Of a stretch of DNA of 64,000 nt, positions 24,435-34,672 are shown one piece after another. Source of the stretch: Ciona intestinalis. Lineage: Eukaryota; Chordata; Ascidiacea; Phlebobranchia; Cionidae. How positions within the stretch are numbered: position 1 is the stretch's first letter; each line of letters opens with the position of its first letter. A model generated the notes under the pieces. That model searched no databases. It was not told where the DNA came from and worked only from the letters and a program-made list of their open reading frames with translations. A program made the position numbers and the translations under genes. The stretch lies in assembly GCF_000224145.3 (NCBI RefSeq), contig NW_004190505.1, positions 1-64,000 on the forward strand. Reading direction: 5' to 3'.

Positions 24435-24611
24435 AACTTTATATTTCTGTATCAGCACTGTCATGTTATTGTACATTCACTTTGACTTTGATTTATTTCA
24501 TTCACAACACGGACATTACTTGTTTAATTGTCAAAGTGAGAGAAATATGAAAAAGGCAGGAGAGAAGAAATGTCTGTTCAAATATTTGTTTAATTGCACT
24601 TTGCTATTATT

Positions 24612-24642
24612 GCTAACGCTGCTCAATTTTGTTTTTTCAGTG
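24612..24642 (+). promoter_or_regulatory. strong splice acceptor 28 bases before the prolidase 1 start, possible trans-splice site
   Basis: CTAACGCTGCTCAATTTTG followed by a T-run and CAG gives a branch-point-like and acceptor signal directly upstream of the prolidase 1 start codon, with no upstream prolidase exon visible. Ciona-type tunicates add a spliced leader to many mRNAs at such sites. No AATAAA is visible between the CENP-T stop and this point. Whether it is used for trans-splicing is inferred. Confidence 0.45.
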
Positions 24643-24669
24643 TAAGTTAAGTTAGGTTGTAGTGGGAGC

Positions 24670-27600
24670 ATGGCGCATGATAAAGCTCAGTAAGTTGTGG
24701 TGTATTTTGTTCTTATTCTTGTGTTTTCTTCAATTCTTTGTTTCTTTTTGATAGGCCAGTTATTTGCAAGATATATCTTTGGTTCATCATGGTTGAACTT
24801 GTTTTTCGTTTGTTGTTTATTTAGCAACACTTGAAGTATTCTTATATATATATAGTTTATTTAGACTAATTCTTTTTTCGTTAAATTTAATTGCTTTAGG
24901 ATATTAAAACCTTTAATCTAAGAACTTAACAAATTTTGTTCTTATCAATGCCAATTTACGTAAAAACAATTTTTACCAGACCCGCGTTTTGCCTCGGGGC
25001 AAACACGTTGTCCGTTCCCATGAGTTTATTCGCCGACAATCGTAAGCGGTTATGCAACAAACTACGAACAATCGATGTTCCAGAACATTCCATTGTTTTA
25101 CTCCAAGGAGGGCAACAACAACAGCAAGATTCTACCGATCGTGACATCACATTCAGACAGGTATTGCTATTATGACGTACAGTTAAAGTGTTTGTATCGT
25201 AGATTAGTTGCCACATCTCCACAGTCAAGTTGCTGGAGGGCTTTATTTTTTCTTTTACGGGTTTAAGGCTTGATGCTGCTACCATTGTGGGCGTATATGT
25301 GTTCTTGGGCAAGACACTTATTGACTATTGTTCCAACCCATTAGTCACTAATGGGTTGTTTAATTGTCAAAAAAATAATCACCCACAAAGTTACATACGT
25401 GGTAACTAGTAAGCGGGCACGAGGTGTTTGAAACAGAATACCCGTGTTATAATGACTGTTGTTGCCCCAGCATTCATAGATAAGAACATGCACAACACAT
25501 TGCTTAAGTTTCACCACTACATATTGCACCCTTTTTCACAGGAATCCTTCTTCCAATGGTGTTTCGGTGTCAGCGAACCAGACTGCTTCGGTGCGATTGA
25601 CGTCACATCCGGCAGATCCGTTCTCTTCGTACCAAAGCTGCCTGTTGAATACCGGGTGTGGATGGGGGAGATATTTCCACCAAGTCACTTCCAAGCTAAA
25701 TATCGGGTTGATGACGTCATGTTTGTTAATGACGTAAGTAAGATGAATTTGAAACCCTTTCCATCCATTACCATTAATGCTCTCACTCTGGGTGTTGGGG
25801 TAATGGGCCAACTGAGGCCTAAATCTCAGGTCCCAACATGATAGTCTGATATTGATATGAAGTTTTAAATGTATTGCCCGTTTGCCCCAACACCCAGGGT
25901 GCTACCATCTAGAGTTAGACTGCGGCAGTTTATAGATGTACTGACAATTGAGTATAATTTATTAACAAGACATATCTACAGATCGCTACAATCTTGAAAG
26001 AAATGAAAGCTGGAACATTACTTACTTTGGTGAGCTTCTTAATGTTGTTGGGTTGTCTATTACCCTTTTTGCATGGTCACTTTTATGCGCGTAAGTACTC
26101 GCATATTTACTTGCAAAAACAAAGTTTACACGCATAACGTCATAAGCGTGTCATCTGCTGTAGAAGGTTGGTTGTTACTCGCATTATGCGAGTAAAGAAA
26201 AGTATGGTGGAAGTACAGTTTTACTTTTAAGAGATTAATCTTTTTCGGATATTAATTTTATAGGTTTTCGTAATAGCACCATAAAGTATTAAAACTAAAA
26301 GAAAAAATAAAGCCCTCCAGCATTTTATAAACTAGATTTAACAACATTGCGCTAAAATAAGCTTACTCAATGTTGATACGCGCATAAACCAATGACCATG
26401 CAAAATAACGCGGTTAGCGAGTTATCATATGACGAGTTAATGCGGACCGTTATTCGCCTTAACTTTTTACCATGCAAAAAGGGTATAAAGGTGACTCTCT
26501 TTTAGAAACCAGGCTGCTGTTGAGCCCAGGGTGTTTTTGTATGAGCGTGGATGGGGGAGATATTGTTGAGCCCAGGGTGTGAGCATTGCCTTTGATTGGT
26601 GTGGTATTTTTAATTATCTTGTTACTATGTGTACGTGTGTACCCAGATTAATACCTTGAGTTTTCTCAATTGATTCCAATGTACGCCTTGCATACCCACG
26701 TTAGATATCTATGTTTATAAACGACCAACTAAAACATTCCACAGAGTGGATTAAACACCGATAGTGGTCTCACCACGAGGGAAGCAGCATTTGATGGAAT
26801 TAGCAGGTGAGGGGAATTATATTGTAACCGAAACAATTATTATATCAACATTTTGCCTACAATATGGAAATACCTCGTTTGGGTTTAACATAGCTATAAC
26901 TATAGAGGGTACGTTGGCGTAATATAATTAACGGTATTGTTATACTAAGAGTCAGGGGCGTATACAAGGGGGAGGGTCATCGGGGTTCGGATTTTTTTTT
27001 TTTTGTAAAATAAGAACCCCTCCTCTTAAAAAATGGTAAAGCAGTCGTATCATTGTAGTTCAAAACCAATCTTCCGTTATATTGTATTAAATTAATTTAA
27101 GGTCTTTAATCTAAAGTTCCACTATTTTTTGTGTGAATATTTATAAATTACACTCTGTCTGTCTAATTGTTTAATAACAGAAGCAACAAGATATCTAGGT
27201 ACTTTATTTATGACATAACAATGGGTTTGTTTTAACTTGTAATTTCGGGCCTGAGCCTTAATTGGTGCTCACAGAGTTGGACGATTCTTGTGTAAAAAAA
27301 TACAGTAAGGATCTGGTGCTACAAAACCATAACAGACAAAAATCAAATCCAACCAAAAGTATGAGAAATATTTGCTTCAATGGCTTCGTCAGTCTCTGAT
27401 TCAAATATAAACTTGATTCTTGGTTTTGTTTTCTCGTAGTTTCAAAGTTGACAACAAACTGCTTCACCCGGTGATCAGTGAGTGCCGTGTGATCAAGTCC
27501 GAACAAGAACTTGAGGTTTTGCGATACGTCAACCGCGTCAGTAGCGAAGCGCATAAAGAGATCATGCGACGTATACGCCCGGGGTGGATGGAATACCAGG

Positions 27601-30600
27601 CTGAAAGGTGGGTGTATTTGTACAGTGTTGCCGGGTGTATTTGTACAGTGTTGCCGGGTGTATTTGTACAGTGTTGCCCGGTGTATTTGTACAGTGTTGC
27701 CAGGTGTATTTGTACAGTGTTGCCGGGTGTATTTGTACAGTGTTGCCAGGTGTATTTGTACAGTGTTGCCAGGTGTATTTGTACAGTGTTGCCGGGTGTA
27801 TTTGTACAGTGTTGCCAGGTGTATTTGTACAGTGTTGCTGGGTGTATTTGTACAGTTTTGCCAGGTGTATTTGTACAGTGTTGCCAGGTGTATTTGTACA
27901 GTGTTGCCAGGTGTATTTGTACAGTGTTGCTCGGTGTATTTGTACAGTGTTGCCAGGTGTATTTGTACAGTGTTGCCAGGTGTATTTGTACAGTGTTGCC
28001 GGGTGTATTTGTACAGTTTTGCCAGGTGTATTTGTACAGTGTTGCCAGGTGTATTTGTACAGTGTTGCCAGGTGTATTTGTACAGTGTTGCCCGGTGTAT
28101 TTGTACAGTGTTGCCAGTTGTATTTGCACAGTGTTGCCGGGTGTATTTGCACAGTGTTGCCGGATATAAAATATTAATATTATAACATGATGGTTTAAAC
28201 TTTTTTTATGTTGCGCACATTATTTTAAAGACCAGGAAACTTAAGTAGTAACTTATTGTTAGATGTGTACAGTGTTAACAAAGCATTCATTGTTTTCATT
28301 ATGACATCACACAGCTTACGAAGGAAACAATTAAAATTACACAACAGCCATAGTTAGGTAGTTGTTGTAGTTTGTTGTATTAATAATAAGATTAATAGCT
28401 TTAAACTTATTGTTAAATGTTTTTTTGTTGGTCTATATTGTGTTTTATTATTTGTACCCGGTGCCATTTGTCATAATATGTTACTATTAATTACTTATTA
28501 ATGTATTAAAACACTATTTAGTATTTGATATAAATACAGCTTTTACTGATATACAGAGCCAAGTTGTTATTTTAAATGTTTTTACCATTTGTTGCTATAT
28601 CCCTTCTCTTCGTTGTTTTAATTAATTTGATCTTCTCTCTCGTATTCGAAGAGATAAACAATGAGATATTTTGGGTTATTGTGATGTCATAGTGCAAAGT
28701 ATCAATCACGAGACGCTTGCATTGTTATACGCCTGATTGATTATTAACTCATATTGTTCATTGTTTGCAGCTGTGACATCACAATGCTGCTTATTAAGCA
28801 TAAAACATGTGTTGTGCATGTAGTTAAATAAAGTTGTGACAATTCCTGTGTGGGTATAAAAAATATTGTTATTTTTAGGACATATATTAATTTATTTGTT
28901 GTTAATATACAGGACAAATAAGAATGAATAAATTGAGTTGTTTTATTGTTCTTGTGAGTTTGTTTGTGTTGTCTACACAACGAAAAATTCATTTTAAGAA
29001 GTTTTACAAAGAAGGTCCAAGATCTGTTGTCCATGAATCCATGGCCGATGTTCTTAAACTGGTGGTGATGGGAGATTGGGGGGGTTTGCCTTTCTATCCT
29101 TACTATTCACCGTTCGAGATAGCAACCGCTAAACAACTAATGAAAGTTTCTGTGAAGGATGGTTACGAAGCTGTCCTTGCACTCGGCGACAACTTTTACT
29201 ACGATGGCGTGGTGAATGAATTCGACTCGAGATTCCAAAATACTTTCGAAAATGTTTTCAATGACGATCAGTTTAAGTCGATCCCGTGGTACTTGGTGGG
29301 GGGGAACCATGATCATTACGGGAACATCACCGGTCAGATTGAGTACAGCAAACATTCTCATAGATGGGTATTCCCCAACATGTGGTATAAAGTACAAATG
29401 TTGGGGAATGGATTCAACGTTACGATTGTGATGATTGACACCGTTACTTTATGTGGAAACACTATGCAGGAAGGGGAACAACCTAATGGGGATATTGATG
29501 ATGCTACAGCACAAGACCAACTATCATTCATAGAAACAACATTAAAAGAAAGCGAGGATAGTTACGTCATAGTAGCAGGTCATTTCCCTGTGTGGTCAAT
29601 AGCAGAGCACGGTCCAACACAATGTTTGTTGGAAAAGTTGAAGCCATTGCTGGAGAAATACAAAGCAACGACTTACATGTGTGGGCACGACCATAACCTG
29701 CAACATATTCGTGAAACTAATTCTACAGTTGAATATTTTGTCTCTGGTGCGGTGGATGTAGTCGACCCCAGCATGAAACATAAAGATTCCATCCCACAAG
29801 ACTCCCTTCAGTTCTATTGGGCAAATATTCTCGGGTTAGGGGGTTTCGCGACACTCGACGCCACAAAAAGCGAAATGGTTTTACGATTTCACTCCGCCAC
29901 TGGTTCTACACTTTATAAACATTCAATGCTTCCAAGGAAATAATATGGACAAGTTTATTGTGATGTCACAAAGATACTGTGATGTCACAATGATAGTGCT
30001 GTATCATAATGATTATTGTTGCCTTTAATCATTTTTTTCATAATTTTTAATGATTTTGTGTTTTGTTTGATTTTGTCTTGATTAAATGTAGTGACTTGTG
30101 TTTATTATGAACTATTACTGTGCGTTGTACCAAAAATAAACTAACTATGATGGATTGCATTATGTGTATGATATATGCCAGAAACAGAAATGTAAAAAAC
30201 TACATCTGTAAATAACAAATTATTTTGTACCAGAAATGAAATAACCGATTTGGCTCATAGTTTGTGTATGATGCCTTTGTTAGAAATGGAATGTAAAACT
30301 ATTTACTCTAAAATAATTCTGTGAAATAAATTTAATATTTTTTATTTAATTTTGTTCGCAGCTTATTCAAGCACCACGTATACACCCACGGAGGTTGCAG
30401 ACATGTTGCGTACACGTGTATCGGCGCGACCGGTGACCATTGCGCTGTGTTACATTACGGGCACGCGGGGGCTCCTAATGATCGGCTGATACAGGATGGT
30501 GACATGTGGTAGGTTGTGGTGTGATAGTGGGGTGGTTTAATGTACAATGGATGTAACTTATTTATCCTTGAATGGCGGGGCCAACGACAGAAGGATGTTC

Positions 30601-32970
30601 TGTTTCATACACCTCCTCCTCGCTTACAAGTTACTACGTATGTAACTTTATGAGTGATTGTTGTCTCTAACCCTCACAATTTGGACAACCCATTAGTGAC
30701 CACTGGGTTGAAGCAATTACCATAGGTGTCTTGCCCAAGGACACATACGCCCACAATGATAGAAAAGTTGAGTCTTGAACCTGTAGGCTGTGGTCAAAAC
30801 CTTTTTGTCAGAGACTTTCTAAATACTGTCCTGGTTCCATCATTTGTGATGCAAGAATTCAAACTATATATCATGTTATGACATCATACATCCATTGTTT
30901 ACCAACAACAGTTTATTCGACATGGGTGGGGAATACTATTGTTACGCGAGCGACATCACTTGTTCATACCCCGTCAACGGAAAGTTTACGAACGACCAGA
31001 AGTTGATCTACAACGCTGTGTTGAAAGCTAACAGGGCCGTGCAGAAGGCTTTGAAGCCGGGTAACTCATGCTAGCTGTTAAGTATCTAACCACCGCCAAA
31101 GGTTTTTATAGATGCTGAAATTGTTACCTTGAATGGAATTTACTTGTTTATCCTTCGTTTTGTCCAAAATTTTCAACCCACCTAGGTGTAAAACGGGCGA
31201 TATATTAAATAAATATGAGTGTAATTTTAACAATGCCACCCCAGATTTTGTTTGAACTTAACCTTACAGGTGTATCATGGGTTGATATGCACCTGCTTGC
31301 CGATCGTGTGCAACTTGAAGAGTTAGTGAAGATGGGATTGTTGCACGGTGATGTTGATGCCATGATGGATGTTCGCCTCGGTGCCGTGTTCATGCCCCAC
31401 GGCCTCGGACACTTCATGGGGCACGACGTGCACGATGTGGGGGGATACCCTGAGGTGAGACCGTAGTGGTTTGTAATAAATATATTTTCAGCCAGGAACA
31501 AAAAAGTATTGATAATCACGCACAAAGTTACATACGTGGTAACTTGTAAGCGAGCATGAGGTGTATGAAACAAAACACGTGTGTTATAACAACTGTCGTT
31601 GCCCCGCCATGCAAGGATAAATAAGTTACATACGTGGTAACTTGTAAGCGGACGCAAGCTGTATGCAACAGAACACCCATGTTATAACAACTGTCCTTGC
31701 CTCGCCCTTCGAGGATAAATATCACAGGTTGACCATACATGGTAAACCCGTGATATTTATTATTTTAATGATATTTACTACGGGTGTGAAATGACAAACA
31801 CAAGGATTGTATTTTTATTATCCATATATTATAATGCATTGCAGAAAATATGTTTCAAGCGTTAAACTATGTTAGTGTACTACGATCGCTATCAATTATT
31901 AAAAATATTTGTTTATTTAACGATATTAATATATTGGACATGTTTGTAGCTCAATAGTAGAGAAATATAATTCTATAAAAACAATGTTTATTATTGTTAA
32001 TTGTGATGTCACAATGTTAACTACCAGGAAGGACCAACACGCCGAACCGAACCAGGTTTGAAAAGTTTGCGCACGGCTCGTACGATGCAGGAGGGGATGG
32101 TGCTGACCATCGAACCCGGGATTTATTTCAACTGGCCGGTGGGTGAAGGTTGACCGAATGGGGGGATTTTTTACACAAATTTTATTCCGAATTACCAAAA
32201 ATTTAACGGGTCTTGGGTAAAACAATCACAGTATTTTACAAACTTTATTAAAAAAATTTTCCCTAAATGTTTAATGATCAAGTTTTGGCAAAAATAGACT
32301 AGGAGCCTTCACCCATGCACGTGGTATTGATAAGGTGACGTGTACACGACATTAAACATATTTTATAGTTTATTGGGCTTTTGTCTCTTCCAGTGTAAAA
32401 AGTTTTATTTCAACGTTCTGTCTGCTGATTGCTAAGACTTCACCAGAGTTGAATATTTGTCTTACATCACTTTGCTACTTCAACCATGCTACTTTCGCTT
32501 AGTAACAGATATATCTGAATAAACTTAATCAATCCATAGATCATACAAGATGCTTTAAACAATCCCCAATTGTCGTGTTTCATCAACGCACAAGAAATAC
32601 AGAGATTTCAAAACTTTGGAGGGGTGAATATTGTTTCTATGTTTTGTAATCATACAGTTTGCTATATTTTAATAATATTACTGAATCAGTGGTCACTAAA
32701 GTGTTGTCTAAACTGTCAGCCATACATGAAAACAATTACCCACAAAGTTACATACGTGGTATCTTGTAAGCGGGCACGAGGTGTATTTCATTCAGACAAT
32801 ATAAACACCAGGTTCGCATTGAAGATGACATCGCGATAACAAGCGAGGGGATGGAAATGTTGACGTGCGTGCCACGTGACGTCGATGCCATCGAACAACT
32901 CATGCGTGAAGGACGGGAGAGCGAAGACGTATCATTGGCTGGCACCTTGTTACCCAGTGTTAAGCAATAA
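24670..32970 (+). CDS. PEPD: Xaa-Pro dipeptidase (prolidase), copy 1
   Basis: Cytosolic M24-family metallopeptidase that splits X-Pro dipeptides. About twelve exons: a 20-base first exon (MAHDKAQ, 24670-24689), then 24980-25160, 25542-25734, near 25980-26029, 26746-26806, 27441-27607, 30368-30511, 30912-31061, 31270-31453, 32032-32129, 32530-32626 and 32812-32970. All five metal ligands are present (D and D in [17 protein letters not shown] in GLGHFMG, E in [10 protein letters not shown] in VRIEDD). The substrate residues equivalent to human H255 (LHYGHAG), H377 (DVHDVGGYP) and R398 (SLRTAR) are also kept, so it should be an active enzyme. The intron after 27607 holds a 23-bp minisatellite and an intronless phosphatase gene. 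SINE-like copies sit in several introns. Confidence 0.95.
25268..25480 (+). repeat. SINE-like repeat
   Basis: GGCTTGATGCTGCTACCATTG (head edge), TTCTTGGGCAAGACACTTA and a full tail unit. In the second prolidase 1 intron. The equivalent intron of prolidase 2 lacks it, so it inserted after the gene duplicated or was removed by conversion. Confidence 0.75.
25785..25935. repeat. single copy of the CCCCAACA/GGGGTAATGGGCC satellite-like element
   Basis: GGTGTTGGGGTAATGGGCCA at the left and CCCCAACACCCAGGGTGCTA at the right; related words make up the 97-bp arrays at 47260 and 62170 and a piece at 39150. In a prolidase 1 intron. Confidence 0.5.
26061..26485. mobile_element. 425-bp MITE with 17-bp perfect inverted ends and TA duplication
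   Basis: TACCCTTTTTGCATGGT at 26061 is mirrored exactly by ACCATGCAAAAAGGGTA ending at 26485. The outer TA on each side can be read as the target duplication, as in Tc1/mariner-type elements. The interior has ACTCGCAT/GCGCATAA repeats and no open frame. In a prolidase 1 intron. Confidence 0.75.
27294..27420. repeat. dispersed repeat shared with 50685-50830
   Basis: AAGGATCTGGTGC, ATCAGACAAAAATC-like and GGCTTCGTCAGTCTCTGATTC are found again near the MS4A-like gene. Each copy ends just before an exon or exon donor. About 130 bp, class unknown. Confidence 0.55.
27608..28161 (+). repeat. 23-bp minisatellite, about 24 copies, starting at a splice donor
   Basis: The unit GTGTATTTGTACAGTGTTGC plus CGG or CAG is repeated with single-base variants. 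The first unit begins within a base or two of the donor of the prolidase exon ending at 27607 (CTGAAAG|GTGGGTGTATTTG). Because 23 is not a multiple of three, the array is open in several frames on both strands; these long open frames are not genes. Confidence 0.95.
28924..29943 (+). CDS. ACP5: tartrate-resistant acid phosphatase, intronless, nested in a prolidase intron
   Basis: This is a secreted or lysosomal purple acid phosphatase with a binuclear Fe centre. The single 339-residue exon starts with a signal peptide ([19 protein letters not shown]). The metal-ligand blocks are all present: [37 protein letters not shown] and CGHDHNLQ. Length matches mammalian TRAP (about 325). A CAG acceptor-like signal (TTGTTAATATACAG) ends 10 bases before the ATG, and AATAAA lies near 30135, so it looks like its own transcription unit on the same strand as its host. 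Absence of introns suggests an old retrocopy that stayed functional, though intron loss is also possible. Confidence 0.95.
   Translation: MNKLSCFIVLVSLFVLSTQRKIHFKKFYKEGPRSVVHESMADVLKLVVMGDWGGLPFYPYYSPFEIATAKQLMKVSVKDGYEAVLALGDNFYYDGVVNEFDSRFQNTFENVFNDDQFKSIPWYLVGGNHDHYGNITGQIEYSKHSHRWVFPNMWYKVQMLGNGFNVTIVMIDTVTLCGNTMQEGEQPNGDIDDATAQDQLSFIETTLKESEDSYVIVAGHFPVWSIAEHGPTQCLLEKLKPLLEKYKATTYMCGHDHNLQHIRETNSTVEYFVSGAVDVVDPSMKHKDSIPQDSLQFYWANILGLGGFATLDATKSEMVLRFHSATGSTLYKHSMLPRK
30545..30785 (-). repeat. SINE-like repeat, long copy
   Basis: Tail unit, GACAACCCATTAGTGACCAC, CTTGCCCAAGGACACATACG and a head edge. In the prolidase 1 intron after the exon ending near 30511. Confidence 0.75.
31515..31735 (+). 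repeat. SINE-like repeat, two tail units in tandem
   Basis: Two tail units, each beginning GTTACATACGTGGTAACTTG, about 107 bp apart, with no middle or head part. In a prolidase 1 intron. A further single tail piece lies at about 32685-32795. Confidence 0.7.
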
Positions 32971-32983
32971 TAACAACTTTACA

Positions 32984-33175
32984 TCTGGCAACACTGGAAA
33001 ATCTTGTAATTCATCTGGCAACACTGGAAACACTTGTAATTCATCTGGAAACACTGAACAAACTTTTAATTCTTCTGGAAACACTGGACAAACTTGTAAT
33101 TTATCTGGCAACACTGGACAAACTTGTAATTCATCTGGCAACACTGTAATTCATCTGGCAACACTGGCTTCAATC
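32984..33175 (+). repeat. 30-bp tandem repeat in the 3' UTR of prolidase 1, about 6.5 copies
   Basis: TCTGGCAACACTGG recurs every 30 bases from 32984 to about 33134, starting 14 bases after the stop codon. About one and a half degenerate units also follow the stop of prolidase 2 (near 38775-38818), so the seed predates the duplication and only copy 1 expanded. Confidence 0.85.
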
Positions 33176-33824
33176 ACCTGACACTTGTGCCATACAATAA
33201 TTATAAACCACTTGCATAAGTGAACGAAATACATTTCAACAAAGATTTTATTTTAAATTGATGTAAATACCTCCTACTGATTGTTGCATTCATTCATTTA
33301 TGTGTAAAATATTACGATTCAGTATTTCATCGATATGTTACTGAAATACATGTTCATGAAACCGCAATAAACTTTAAATTGTGCAATGAATACTTATAAG
33401 ATGGGACACCTTTTAACGTTTAAAGATTTATAAAATCGTATCCTCACGACTCCCATAAATCGTTGGTAATTTATACACGGTCAGGATATTTAGATAATAT
33501 GCGCTATTTGAATTGATTAGAATGTGAAACAGAAACCGCGAAAAATAAAGTAAAGAGAAAAAAATTTGCTAAAGTTGCAGCGCGCTTTTGCGCGTGACCT
33601 TAATTAGTTTTGTGACACTAAACGCCCGTTCTTAATGTCGTGTTTGAAAGCAATCATCGGTAAATAAGTTCCAATAGTCCGCATACACCTCGCTCCAATA
33701 TTAGATTGATAATAATTAACCTAAACTGTAAGAACAGCTTACAGGAGGCGAGCAGAAAAAGTAATAACAGTGACGTTTGCATTTAGCCCGGTTGTTTATT
33801 CAATATTATATATGTGTAGTACTG

Positions 33825-33995
33825 TGGGGTAAAGTGGGATACTGTTGGAGCCTGGTGACAATACTTCCCAATCGTATTTTAAACAATTAACAAGCGTCGT
33901 GAGGTTACGGTTTTACAATTCTGTATCCCACGTTAACTGCTAAATGGTATGAGAAAAAAAGGAAAACATGTCCCATCTTACCCCACGAACTACAA
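33825..33995. mobile_element. MITE-like element, GGGGTAAGATGGGA family, best-preserved copy
   Basis: The left end CTGTGGGGTAAAGTGGGAT and right end GTCCCATCTTACCCCACG are inverted copies of each other with one or two mismatches. The core has ATCGTATTTTAAACAATTAACAAGCG. About 170 bp. Confidence 0.75.
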
Positions 33996-34404
33996 CGTAT
34001 GGTTTCGTATAATAATGTGTGTGGACAAGTAATGTTATAGCAAATCTATTTTGCGCGAATTTTCAACAAACTATGCAGTGTTTGACTTTTTCTTTTCCTG
34101 AATAAAAATATACCATCGTCGCGTATGCATATTTTAGTAACGGTGTTGTGGTAGTTTATAATGTTTAAGTAGGATATACACTTCGTGCTCGTTTACGAGT
34201 TATGCCTGTATGGTGGCTGAACTAAACAACCCATTAGTGACCACTAGGTTGGAGCAATTACAGGTTAAAAAGACACAGCCCACAATGGTAGCAACAACGA
34301 TATAGTTATTGGCAAGTGATATAGGCAGTTACGTAAGGTGTGTGATCAGTTTTATTTTTTATGTTGCGGTGTCGTGGTAAACAGTGGCGCGTCTTCATAT
34401 ATTG

Positions 34405-34640
34405 CACATGTTTACGAAGCTTGGTGCTGTGACATTGTGGGCGTATGTGTCCTTGGGCAAGACACTCACGGAAATTGTTCCAACCCTGTGGTCACTAATG
34501 GGTTGTCCAAATTCTCAGCCATACAGAAAAATTACTCACAAAGTTACATACATGGTAACTTGTAAGCGGACACGAGGTGTTTGAAACTGAACACCGGTGT
34601 TATAACGACTGTCGTTATCCCGATATTAAGAAAGTTACAT
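34405..34640 (+). repeat. SINE-like repeat, nearly full length
   Basis: Head edge (GAAGCTTGGTGCTGTGACATTG), TCCTTGGGCAAGACACTCA, CCTGTGGTCACTAATGGG and a full tail unit, ending about 30 bases before the prolidase 2 first-exon acceptor. Confidence 0.75.
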
Positions 34641-34672
34641 TTATTTAATTCTTCTTTAGTTGTTCCAACAGA

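Larger units (their letters stand above)
32971..34671. other. spacer between the two prolidase genes
   Basis: It contains the 30-bp repeat, an inverted piece of the MITE family (about 33395-33490), a full MITE copy (33825-33995) and two SINE-like pieces (about 34150-34300 on the minus strand and 34405-34640 on the plus strand). No gene was seen. No separate short first exon for prolidase 2 was found. Confidence 0.5.

Noticed and set aside
24936-25312. 118-codon minus-strand frame around 24956-25312 and its echo at 34645-34839
   Set aside because: Antisense shadows of the near-identical prolidase exons.
27420-28185. Several 190-250 codon open frames on both strands
   Set aside because: They are produced by the 23-bp minisatellite, which lacks stop codons in several frames; only the first 188 bases are a prolidase exon.
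32876-33181. 101-codon open frame over the end of prolidase 1
   Set aside because: It is a shifted frame of the last exon followed by the 30-bp 3' UTR repeat.
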